From Trema orientale (lineage: Eukaryota; Streptophyta; Magnoliopsida; Rosales; Cannabaceae): 64,000 bases of DNA. Positions 35,567-46,609 of the stretch are shown one piece after another. Below the pieces are notes generated by a model. The model saw only the letters and a program-made list of their open reading frames with translations. It was not told where the DNA came from and searched no databases. Positions within the stretch are counted from its first letter, which is position 1. Each line of letters starts with the position of its first letter. The translations under genes were made by a program, and so were the position numbers. The DNA lies in the NCBI GenBank assembly GCA_002914845.1, contig JXTC01000015.1:694816-758815 (forward strand), given 5' to 3'.

Positions 35567-38330
35567 ATGATGGAAGAGAACGATGACAAAGCCAAGGTAA
35601 CGCATAGGCAAGAAGAAGACGAAGAAGTAAAGCAAGAAATATGGAGTTGGGGGGCAGGAACAGACGGGCAGCTGGGCACGGGCAGGCTCCAAGATGAGCT
35701 CCTCCCTCAGCTACTTGGTCTCCCTTCTCTCTCCTCCTCCGGACCCATCTCTCTGCTCGCCTGCGGCGGCGCTCACGTCATCGGTTTGACCTCCGGTACC
35801 AATCAATAATTTTATCTGTTTAATCTTTAATTTACTGTTGATTGTTATTTACTTTTTTGGGTTTTTCTTTTTTTATTTTTTTATTTTTTCCCCCCTAATA
35901 TTTTGCAGGTGGGAGGGTAGTGACGTGGGGAAGAGGGACATCTGGTCAGCTAGGCCATGGAGATACGAGGAATAGCCCAAATCCGAAGCTTGTTATTCTT
36001 CTAGAATCACATTTTGTATCTCATGTCTCTGCTGGCTGGAACCACTCTGGCTTTGTTTCAGGTTTCGTCTTTGTCTACTTGATTAAGGTTCTCAAGCCAC
36101 GATTCTTAAATTTGAGAACTATATTGTAAACGTATCAAATCAGACTTAAGTTTTAGAATCTGCCCAGAGAGAGTTTGGCTTTTGTTTCACTGATTTCGCA
36201 CCCTCTACTTTGATATCGGATTTGTCTCAATTAAACAGTTTAACATGGCATCCACTAACTTGTATTCGGTTCTCATTCAATTTGCATTCTTCTTTTCATT
36301 CATTTTTCAGATACTGGGTCTCTTTTTACTTGTGGGGATGGTTCGTTTGGTCAGCTCGGACATGGTGATTACAAATCTCATAGCTCTCCTGTTAAAGTCT
36401 CTTACTTTGTTAACAGCCATGTTCAACAGATGGCATGTGGTATGCGCCATTCACTTGTCTTACTGAAAGGTAATTACGAAACTAATGTCGTGTTTGTGCT
36501 GCTAGTCACAATGTTTTAGTTCCTTTAATATGCTTGAACCCTTGTTTTGTTACGGAAATCAAATATGCTTAAACACTCTATTTGTGCATTCTTGCTCACC
36601 AAACATCGTAAGTGATTCTTTTGAGGGCAAATCGTTGTAAGATATTATTTTTTTCTTGTATTTAGTCGAATTATAATTTCTCAGGAACTTCACGTAACAA
36701 CAGGAGGAGAAAAGAATGGGGGAAGTGTGGAGTTTTTAGTTATAATGGGAACTGTCCTTTATAAGAGCCCAGGGATGAGTTATATATAAGCCTAAAAATT
36801 AAAAGAGTTGTAAAAGGTTGCTCTTTTCTCTGAACTGGAAAATTGCCTAATGCCTGGTTTTGATATGTGACAAGCATAACCCAGCCTGATGGTACCTGTC
36901 CAGCTCTTGCTTTAACGACTAAAATCAGTCTGATACAGATCATTCTGGAGATCCCATTTATGCATTTGGGTCTGGGAAGCGTGGTCAACTGGGCATCTCA
37001 AGGGGCAAAGTCAATTCAATTAGCCTTCCCAAAGTTACTCGTGGATTAGAAGGGGCCAAAATTGTAAGCATAGCTGCAAATGGAGATCATAGTGCCGCAT
37101 TATCTGGTGAGTCCCTCAAATTTTTTCTTAGCTTGATTTGGCAATTGAGCCATAAATTTGTAGCCTAAATACGCAGCTTTACTCTCACCTAGACCTTTAA
37201 ACTTGTTAGGTATGATTTAGAGTTTTGAACGCAAGTGGTCAAAGCTTATAGAAAGTACTACTCCGTGACCTTGGGAGTAACAATCACAGCTATTCATTTA
37301 TTTTAATCCTCATTGTAACTAATATTCCTGTCCCTGTGTCTTGTCCATCTATTCAGCTAACGGTAATTTCTACACTTGGGGAAGAGGGTTTCGGGGCAAG
37401 TCAGATGCTTACTATCCGGAGCATTTAACTACATCATGTTGCTTTATCAAAGCTGCTCTTGGATGGAATCATGCTCTTCTATTATCCGGTTTGTACATTC
37501 ATCTCTTGCTTACAAGTTCAGATATTTTTCTGCTCCCTTGATCTTCTGTGGTGGGAGATGAGTATGCCTTTTAACGACGTAGTCTGGGATATATTAAGCA
37601 GGTAATGGAGAAGCTTTTATGCTTGGTGGAAACCGCCATGGGGTCCTCAATAATCCTGATAAAATGAGTTCAGCTGAGCACTTGCTAGGTAATTATGCCA
37701 GAAGCTCATATTACTCTTCCATTACGGTATTTTCCCCTGAACAAGGGTTGTAAATGTGTTTGCAAATTACTTCTTGTATTCAACAGTAAGAGATCTAATT
37801 CATAAAAGAAAAGTACAGAGACTTAAATTTGAACACTGATCTACTCAAATTGCATTTATTTTTGAATTGAAGATTCAAAGGAAGCTATTCTAGAGGAAGT
37901 CCCTGGTCTAGAAGGGAAAAAAGTTGTGAGTATTGCAGCCGGATCTGAACACTCTGCTCTTGTAACAGGCATGATATTTGTATTCTTCTACCGTTTCTGT
38001 TACAAGTAATAACAGAATGATCTATGTTTCCCTGTTTCTCTTATCGGTTTCGATCTTCTGGCCATTGTGTTTTTCGAACTTCTGCTATTGTGTTGGGCAG
38101 ATGGAGGAGTGATTAAAACATGGGGTTGGGGTGAACATGGTCAGCTTGGCTTGGGAGATACACTAGACCAAACCAGCCCTCAAGCTGTAAGTCTTGGCCA
38201 AGAGGTTCCAAGTGAAGCTGTTGAAGTCAAGGTGTACTGTGGCAGTGGGTTTACGATTGTCATAAAAACTAGAGATGCTCCTTCACATCGTTCTGGACAC
38301 ACTGAAAATCCGCCACGCCAAGTTAACTGA
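35567..38330 (+). CDS. RCC1-repeat family protein (At1g27060-like)
   Basis: Eight exons: 35567-35795, 35909-36061, 36311-36469, 36939-37106, 37357-37488, 37602-37688, 37873-37968 and 38101-38330. They give 417 residues. All seven introns are phase 1, so each exon is close to one propeller repeat. RCC1 signatures are visible: WSWGAGTDGQLGTG, VVTWGRGTSGQLGHGD, LFTCGDGSFGQLGHGD, IYAFGSGKRGQLG and IKTWGWGEHGQLGLGD. Each is followed by an 'AxGxxHS' strand such as SAGWNHSGFVS or AAGSEHSALVT. A seven-bladed beta-propeller is expected. Family members act as exchange factors, UV-B receptors or scaffolds; I cannot assign a partner. Intron 7 uses a GC donor. The sixth repeat (FMLGGNRHGVLNN) is degenerate. 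An ATG pair opens the frame; I took the first. Confidence 0.88.
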
Positions 38331-39269
38331 TGTAAGTTAAAGGCCATCCCCTCTCATCAGAAGAGAAAACTAGGAGCATAGGGACTTTGATAAATATTCC
38401 ATCCATATAGTTTTATATTATGGGAATCTTCCATTATATATATGATGAATTCGAATACTTTAGTTTGGTTTTCCACTTCTTTTATTTGTAAAAAAAAAAA
38501 ATGCCATTTTATTTTTAGACTCGTACCACATAATTAAAATATCAACGCCCTTCGGAAAAAAATAAAAAATAAAAAATGAAAAATAAAAAAATCAACGACT
38601 TGTCGTCCCTGTTAAACAAACAACAAGCTTGAAGTGAAATACTACTTGTCGTTATATTGATGTAAACGACTTGCCATATGACGTTTTTGCTTTCAAACGA
38701 GGCCACAATTATAACACACAAAACGATACCTTGTTTTATGAACAAACAACAGACTTGGAAGTCAAAGACACACTCTGTTTGTTATGCTCGTCAAAAACGT
38801 AGATTTTCGAGGCACTGAACGACAGTCGTATAAGTGCATTATGCATCACTCATCCAGTATAAGCGACAAGCGCTATGCGTTTTCGATGGGAAATTTGAAG
38901 ATAAACGACATGAAATTGAAAACTGTAGTCTTTTATGATGACTCGTGAATCACGAGTCACGACACTTTGTTTTAGGAATCAAGAGAGAGAGAATAATAAA
39001 TAATGAAAACGACATTATTTATAAGCATAAACGACAAGCACCAAACCCTTTTTGTTCGGCCTTTTTCCCAACATTTATATGAGACGAGTCAAACGACGTG
39101 GTTTGAATTCTTTCCCACCAGTAACCACCACCACCACCTTTGGAGAAAGAGAGCAACATCCTAATTCTTGAGGCCAAAAGACACTCTTCCTCTCTCTGTC
39201 TCTGTCACCGATTCTCGACTCGTCCTTCCTTACTGAGTTGCTGAGTTACTTCATAACTCGCCCCCAAAA
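38331..39269. other. Intergenic sequence with scattered AACGAC words
   Basis: Between the RCC1 gene and OEP24. AAACGAC/GTCGTTT-type words recur about ten times from 38594 to 39095, and several read AAACGACTTG or AAACGACAAGC. The last ~120 bp (CT-rich, CCACCACCACC) probably belong to the OEP24 leader. Confidence 0.45.
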
Positions 39270-40287
39270 ATGAATGCTGCTATCTCATTCACCGGAGGCT
39301 CCAACACCGACAAGGAAGGCGTCGTCGGGACTCTAGCTCTCAACGCCGGCGACGTCAGGCTCCGAGCTTCCACCACCACCCCCACCGTCCTCGGTGGGCC
39401 CACCCTCGACGACCTCTCCCTCTCCCTCTCCCTCGAGAAGCCCGGCTCCTTCATAATCGACTATGACGTCCCCAATCGAGTATGTGGGTTTCGTTTTCCC
39501 GGAATTTTTTTTATAAATTTCTCCGTTCTTTCCCCCCTTTTCTTAGCAACCAAACAGTCCCTTTAGGGTTTTTATATAATGCTGTTCGTTTTTGTTTTTT
39601 TTTTTTTTGGGGTCAGGATGTTCGGTTTCAGTTCATGAACAGAGTGAATGTACTGAACAAACAGCTCAATTTGACGTACACCCATACCAGGGCTGTGAAT
39701 AAGACCGCTTTGGACGCGACCCTTTTGATCGATTCGGCTAATAAGATATCGGGGAGTTATGGGTTCGGCTCTGGTGACTGCAAGATCAAGTACAGCTATG
39801 TCCAAGGAGCGTTGAGGACATTCGAGCCCTGCTATGATTTGGCCAAGAATTCATGGGACATTTCCGTGTCTCAGAGGGTTCTTGATGGAGATGTAATCAG
39901 AGCTTATTACAGGACTTCGAGCAAGGTTCTTGGGTTGGAGTTGTTATGGCAAGGCTTGAACAGAGATGGAAGATTTAAGGTACTTAATCACGCGTAGTAG
40001 GTGTTTGAGGAATTGCGTCTTTGAAATTAGACTAGCTAAATCAGAAGGAAGATTTGTCTAAACTGTTGCTTTTTACCGAGTAAATGCAAGAAAATGTCCT
40101 TAGCTGGTTTAGAATTTGCATATTCTACATTTTAGTTTTATTTCTTACATATGTGAAGTTGAGTTATGTATCTTATGAAGTTCTGATGGTGTTTTCTGCC
40201 TCTCAGATAACGGCGTCTATGAATTTGGCAGAGGGTTTGAAGATGCCAAAGTTGAGTGCTGAGAGTACGTGGAATTTTGAAGTGTGA
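39270..40287 (+). CDS. OEP24: Outer envelope pore protein 24, chloroplastic
   Basis: Three exons (39270-39479, 39617-39979 and 40207-40287) with two phase-0 GT-AG introns encode 217 residues, close to the ~213 of known OEP24 proteins. The sequence matches the family throughout: an N-terminal DKEGVVGTLALNAGDVRLRA, then KPGSFIIDYDVPN, DVRFQFMNRV, LNLTYTHTRA, CKIKYSYVQGAL, TFEPCYDLAKNSWDISVS, and a C-terminal MNLAEGLKMPKLSAESTWNF. OEP24 forms a beta-barrel channel in the plastid outer envelope that lets phosphorylated sugars, ATP and other charged metabolites pass. It has no cleavable transit peptide, as expected for outer-envelope barrels. The start ATG is the first in a CCCAAAA-ATG context. 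Alternating short amphipathic strands are visible, and there are no helical membrane spans. Confidence 0.92.
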
Positions 40288-41325
40288 TTTTCCTTTGTTT
40301 ATTTAGACATAGGAGTCCAGTAGATTGCTTCTACATACCACCATCATTTCAGTGTCGTTCTGTTAGTGCTTTTTGTTTTGTTAGTATCGAGTTTCTGTAA
40401 ATTTACAATTTCCTTGGCTAAGGTTAGTTTTCTTTAGTTGTAAACTCGTTTAATTTGCGGGTCAGTATATAGTCTTTGATGAATGTTTAACCAAGGCCAA
40501 AAATTTAGTAGTGTTTTTTGACCAGTTGTTGATGAAGAACGAACACAATTTATGTTATCTTTTATCTTGATATTATTTTTGAGTAATAATAAAGACACCA
40601 AAATATTGCACAAAAAATTCACACTATATTATATGGTATGCATTTTAACCGCTCCTAATTTTAAAGTGATGCCACATCAGTCCCAAATCTTTACCCAGCT
40701 AGCGGGTAAAAAATCTTGCAGTACTTAACCAAGGCCAGAAATTTAATAGTGTTTTTTGACCAATTGGTGATGAAGGACGAACACAATTTTTGTTCTCTTG
40801 ACATTATTTTTTGCACAAGCTGATATCTGCATTTGAGCCAAGGAAATTTAAACCAAAGTTCTCCGTACTCTAATGGAAATAAATTACAAAAATTGAGGGT
40901 AAAAAATATTGCAGTTTTAATCCTATAACCAATTAAAGGTCAATATAAATATAACCTGGTTTAAAATCAATACTTAACAAAACCTTAGACCAGACCCCAA
41001 TAACGCCCCAGTGAGACTAAAATCTACAGTTGCAGGCCTCCAATCCTCAAATTATTTGATGAAAAGAGGCCAACATTGTGTCTGAGCAAACAATACAACA
41101 TGCTTATAACCTTCCCCCTAGACCCCCAACAAAAAAGAAAAGCGACTTTGGCTTATGTTGGTCCTTAGAAATGAAAGAATCATTAGAATCATACTTTGCA
41201 ATCTACTCTATCAATTTACAAAAAGACCAAAGAAGAAAGAATAAAAGGGATTCTCCAGCTTATACTCCTATTGGAATTAGGATGCATAAGGATCATGCAG
41301 ATGTGCTCATTAGCCTCGCCTGTCC
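40288..41325. other. OEP24 / PTST2 convergent 3' regions with a direct duplication
   Basis: The two genes converge here. The stretch holds both 3' UTRs and a duplicated segment (40489-40562 and 40727-40800). No other gene is supported. Confidence 0.45.
40489..40800. repeat. Direct repeat pair, ~74 bp each, ~240 bp apart
   Basis: AACCAAGGCCAAAAATTTAG (40489) recurs as AACCAAGGCCAGAAATTTAA (40727). The match carries on through AGTGTTTTTTGACCA and GAACACAATTT at about 90% identity. It is a local duplication downstream of OEP24. Confidence 0.65.
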
Positions 41326-44300
41326 TCAGGTGATAATGAGTAAATTGTTCTCGTAACCACTGTTCTTAACTATGGGGCGTAGGGGATCTATCCTCCACTG
41401 ACCATCAACAATGAATTTTATCTGCAACATTTGTTATAAATTACTAAGAATCCTTCTCATTATGTAAGTGTTGCACTATGGTGACCAAAAATAGCATAGT
41501 TGACCCACCTCGTATTTGCCCGGATATAATTGCAGCCACAGAGAGAAGATTCCTGTACTTGACTTTATCATCTTTCTCTGCAACAGAAAACGTAAATACA
41601 AATTACATTTAACATAAGCATCCCAGATTTCATGAAGTAACTGTTTCTTTCATCCCAGTGAAAGATATTGAGATTTATCTATCACATCCATTAGTAAATA
41701 TACAGGTTACAACTGCATGTCGCTCACAAATTATGAACCAAGCATAATTCACTGGGACTGGAATGATTCCACATCAACCTTCTTGAGGATTCTCTTCAGG
41801 AGTGAGGATAATGAGTTATTTGCGCGCTAGAAACCTAGAAACTAGTCAACTGACCACGCACTCCTGAAGAGAATCCTCAAGAAGTCTAATTAGTGGTACC
41901 CCACACCACACATGGCACAATAGTCTACTTCAAAAGGAAAATGCTAAAGGCACTAGTAGTACCCCACACCACACACTAATATAGCTGTGGGGGCCACATA
42001 TAAATTATGAGATTTAATTAGTATGTGATGCTGAGCACCAACAGCATTGCTCACTTCAAAATGGTGTTTCTTTCTTCTCCTATTTTTCTATTCTCATTTT
42101 CTTTCTACAATCTTCGGGATTTTCTTTGGATACTACCCCCCTATCAGTCTAAACATACCATAGATGTGTGTGAGTGGTCTTGATTATAGTTCAATATTTA
42201 ATCCCTCCTAGGGACCAGACGAAACAAAAGGGAGATATTAATCTAAAAGAAACCCGGAGAGGAAATCTTACTACGAGAAGCAAAGAATATATAACAAACG
42301 AGAGTACAAAACTGCTCAAAAGAACCTGTAAAAGGGAAGACCCTCATAAGGATACAATCGTTAACAACTTAGCAAACAGCACAAGGAGAAATATGCCACT
42401 CTCCACAATATTGAACTCTCAACCCAGGAGATGTAAGCCAATCAGCTCAAGCACATGGGAATCTGATATATTAATCTGACTGAACGGTAACTTCCAAAAA
42501 ATTATTACAACATATGCAATTCCCGAGAAGGCTAAAACCAAAACAATTCACCCCAAAAGAAAATGGCTAGAAAGCTCCCTTCTTGAATTGCAAGCGTGTA
42601 CGAAGAGTGATAACAACTATTGATGGCAGTGCATTCAATAAAAAAATAAATTAGAGAAAAACATCTCATCTTTAAAAAGAAATCCAATTAAGTAAACTAA
42701 CGAATGAGTTCAATACAAGATTGTACCTGGGTTGCCCAACCATCAAATGATCCTGCTAAAAGCACTTCAGAGGCTGAACTAGGCCAAACTATGCAACTGG
42801 AACGAAGAAGTCGTGAAGCTCTACGAGCATCGTCTATTCTCTTCTGTTTCTCCTCCACGACCTTTTGTGCATTACTGTAAAGGGATGGTAAAATCCAAAA
42901 AAATCAACGTAAAGCAAGTAAAATTTATACTTGGTTGAACTAACAGAATGTGCATACATTATTGCCAGTGCCATCTTTCCTTCTAAAACAGCTAACTTGG
43001 CACGTGTTGACCGTAATATGTTATGGGCATTAATAATCTCATTTTCCTGAAACTCCCAGGCATCAGATAGCTTCTGCAAGTCATCAGAGGAGCCTTCATG
43101 ATCCTAGACACACCAGAAAATTTGATAAATGAAAATACAGAGGGATTAAAAAAGTGACCTAAATTCTAAACAGGGAAGGTGCTTGTGAACAGTGCCATAT
43201 GTTTCCAGTGGCCTAGATAACAACAACAAAACCCAAAATTATTTCTCACTTTCTGAGATAAGAAATTAAAAACAAAAAAATGGCAAAAGAAGTAATTGCA
43301 TAAACCATATATACGATGGTAAAAAGTCCAGTCACTACCTTTTGTGATGCCGTTTCATCAGCAATATATCGAACAGAGTGAAGTACAGATGAGAGCTCTA
43401 ACTCCAGGTGCTGAAGGCGACTTCGCAGTTGATTATGACTAATGTTTTCATAACATAAATCCAATTCATCCCTTCCATTAGGTTCACTAGTACTCTCTCT
43501 TCTTAGTATTTCATCCTTTGAAACGTCCATCGACCCTCCAATACTAGATTCACTTGATGCAATTTCAGCATCTGTATCAACAAGTAAAGCTCATTTAAAC
43601 CACAGCATTCAACCATGAAGCTGCCAGAAACAACTAAATAGAATTACCTTCAAAACCCATATCTGAAAATCCTGCCCGTTTAATGCTCCACGTTCTCCAC
43701 GTTTCTGGCTCGTTTGAGTTTCTTAAATCGTCAATGTTAGAGAAAAATTTGCCCTGATTTAGCTTATCCCCTGGATCATCAAATATGGCTTTCTTGGGGC
43801 TCGATGATGAACACTTGCTGCTTCTAGTAAGGCCAGCAACTGTCTTTTACAATGTAAAAGCAACACAAATTATGTTTTAGAATTCCTATCTAGCAACAAA
43901 TAAATAAAGAAATAAAGATCAGAAACCAAACTTCCAAACGACAAATGCAAACCTAGTGCATATGATGAAGAAAAAGACTGATGAAAATTAGTGTTTGAAT
44001 GTCAAAATCCATCTCTTAGAAACTTGACTTTGAAAATTCTATGAGACAACTTAATCACATGAATTTATTTTGACATGATTCTGTTGTTTAACCTATTTAA
44101 ATTATATACTTAGATGTATGAAACTCAAAATTTAATAAAAAGGAAAAACAAGATATTTTGCGTCTTTTTCTTTCCCGTTTAGATTTCCCTCCATTCAAAA
44201 ACACCGACTATTTTAAGCATTAATAAACCAACTTACCGCATCTGTTGAGAATCTGGAACGCCACTCATCCTTCACATTGTCACTTTCTCTGTGGTCTTCA

Positions 44301-45232
44301 TTTTCTTCCACACCTAATCCAAAAGTCAAATTTCTTTCTTTCTCCAATCGACTCAATATACCCTCAATCCCAGTCTCATGCCCTGTGGTTTCCATTTCTC
44401 TACGCAAAAATTGTACACATGAGTTAGTTTTACTCTCTCAATGAATAAGCGATTAATCCAATTTCTGATAAGACTAGTAAATTGAAAATCAAGACCAAGT
44501 AGTCATATTAACAACATTCAGAACTCAAATCATTTTTCTTCTTTTCATTATCCAAATCCAAAACCCAAACGTAAAAACTTATCAGAAGTAAAAATTCACA
44601 AACTTTATCATAATAAAACCTCACAATGATCTACCCGACGGTGAGGCCGACTCAGAAAAATCATACGGGCAGAAAGAAACCTCCGACCCCTGTATTTTTT
44701 CACCAGAACGAACATTGTTTTCCTGAAAATTATCAGTATCTATGGCCGCCATTGAAGCTAGACCGCTGACTCCATTTTCTCGAGCTCCTCCTCCTCCTCC
44801 TCCTCCTTCTTCCAAATCCCAACCCAACGACAACCAACCACCTCTCTGAGCAATACCCTCCACCAAATCCATCCTACCAGCATCGACCAACTCCTTCTTG
44901 GTGGGAAACGCGTAAGGCTTATTCGAAGTCTTCATGAACTCCAAAATCTCAGCCTCCAAAGCAAAATCCCCCTCGCTATCCCAATCCCTGCAGCGCCTCA
45001 CGAACCCGGACCAACCACAATGCAAACCCCAGTACAACTCCCTCGAGCGACAAAACCCCAAGCCCCGGTGGTCCCTCGATCCGACGAAGCTCAGTGGCAC
45101 GAACCGGCGCTGCCTCCGCCTGAATCTGGGCTTGGAAACGAAAACGAGGGATGGAATAGGCTGAGAGGTGAGAGAAGCTAGGGAACAGGGGGAGAGAGGC
45201 GAGTGAGGTGAGGCGGTAGAAGAGGAGAGCAT
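41326..45232 (-). CDS. PTST2: PTST2-like starch granule initiation protein with CBM48 domain
   Basis: Eight exons on the minus strand: 45232-44635, 44397-44237, 43843-43648, 43571-43339, 43103-42958, 42874-42727, 41577-41509 and 41421-41326, encoding 548 residues. A Ser/Arg-rich N terminus (~1-55) looks like a chloroplast transit peptide. The conserved PTST2/PTST3 segment is ALEAEILEFMKTSNKPYAFP to GGWLSLGWDLEE (91-142). The middle is predicted coiled coil (LRSRLQHLELELSSV; NAQKVVEEKQKRIDDARR). Residues ~471-548 form a CBM48/AMPK-type glycan-binding domain with SEVLLAGSFDGWATQ, YPGKYEIKFIVDGQWRIDP and a terminal GYENNLLIIT. PTST2 brings malto-oligosaccharides to starch synthase 4 during granule initiation. 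PTST3 is the alternative; the neighbours (RCC1, RRM, NPF2) favour PTST2. A polyglycine run lies at 143-149. Exon 3 needs the acceptor at GTAAAAG to keep frame. Confidence 0.85.
41779..41884. repeat. Perfect 26-bp inverted repeat in a PTST2 intron
   Basis: Arms 41779-41804 and 41859-41884 are exact reverse complements (CTTCTTGAGGATTCTCTTCA + GGAGTG), separated by 54 bp. It lies in the 1.15-kb intron between exons 6 and 7. In RNA it would form a stable hairpin. It could be a MITE remnant or a small-RNA precursor. Confidence 0.75.
41896..41975. repeat. 17-bp exact direct repeat next to the intron hairpin
   Basis: GTACCCCACACCACACA occurs at 41896-41912 and again at 41959-41975, just beyond the hairpin. 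It may mark a small insertion or local duplication. Confidence 0.55.
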
Positions 45233-45896
45233 GGCTCAGGCATTTCCTCGAACACCTGGTGGCCAAGTCGAATACGGAGACGAGGACACGAGCATTGAAA
45301 AGCTTCGAAAACCCCGCGTATGAAAATGCGTAAAGAATAATTAAAAATTAAAAACTGTATATAATGTAACCACGCAACGAACAAATCCACTGGAAAACGA
45401 TACCCACATTTAGTGTCCCAGTCGGGCACACAAAACTACACTGGATTCCACACTTTCTTTCTTTCTTTTTTTTTTTTTTTTATGACGCTTTCTCGTTACT
45501 GTTTGGCATATAGATATAGGCATACAATAAAATTACTAGGATAAGAACATTCAAAACTTATGTCAAAAAGTTAAAAACATAATAATGATGTACCAGTACT
45601 TCCATACATTTTAATCGCTCGTGTTAAGTCTTATGTTTCCCTGGCATTAGTCAAAGTTAATAGATCATTAACTTTTTCCCCTCCAAAAAAAAAAAAAAAA
45701 AATCATTAACTTTTTCAAATTAGCTCATTTCATTAGTTAGTTAACTTGAGTTAAAATACTTGCATCTAAGACGATGGAACAAAAGTAGTCAAAGAATCGC
45801 GAAACTTACGCCAAATTAATGGATTTAAAAAAAAAAAGAAAAAAGCCCATTACCTAACTCTACAAAAAGAAAAGGAAAAGAAATGAATAATTCCAA
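45233..45896. promoter_or_regulatory. Upstream region of the PTST2-like gene
   Basis: About 670 bp between the PTST2 start and the Copia element. It must hold the leader and core promoter. I could not pick a TATA box; T-rich and A-rich tracts lie near 45453-45482 and 45685-45703. Confidence 0.35.
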
Positions 45897-45901
45897 TTTA
45901 G

Positions 45902-46416
45902 TGTTAGGGAATAACCTCCCCAATAAATGCACAATACTAGAAGTGATAAAATAAATACGAAAAAATAATGCCGAAATAAAATAACAGGACACACACAAAT
46001 TAGTGTGGTTCACTAATTTGGCTACGTCCACGGAACTGCTGCAGATTTTCACTATTGGGAGAAAAAGAATCTTTACAAGTGTTTATACTCAGCACTCTCA
46101 ACTCACACCCCAGACCCCGAATACACCCAAGAGAAAAACTGTATTTTTCTCTGATTCTCAAGAATAAAATCTCTCTATTTTACTCTTACTATACTTAGTG
46201 TTTCTCAAAATCTGGGATGATGAGAACAGTAGATGAGAAGGCCTTTTATAGGTGTGCCTAGGCTTCTCTTACACGGTTTTGACAACCAAGTTTTTCCTTT
46301 TTTAATACACAGAATGCACACACACATATACACACACAATTTCAACACCCTTTGGCTGACAAAAGGAATAATGCATTAAATGTATTTAATGCATTCACAT
46401 GCATTCCAGAGTAACA
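45902..46416 (-). repeat. 3' LTR of the Copia element
   Basis: Begins TGTTAGGGAATAACCTCCC and ends GAGTAACA. It matches 50401-50916 at about 93%. Confidence 0.9.
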
Positions 46417-46609
46417 ATCTCCCACTTGAAGACTAATTTCAATTATGTCTTCACATTTGATCAATGCAGTAGCTCATCTCCTTATTGTTACTCTTGCAAG
46501 CCAACTGAAGCCGAACACAGCTTCAATTTGTCAATGGTCACCGCCTTTGTTAACATATCAGCAGAATTTCGACTACCATGAATCTTCTCAAGAGTTATAA
46601 CTCCATCTT

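Noticed and set aside
44976-45266. Alternative minus-strand frame starting upstream of the PTST2-like ATG
   Set aside because: It is in a different frame from the conserved EILEFM segment and contains no family motif.
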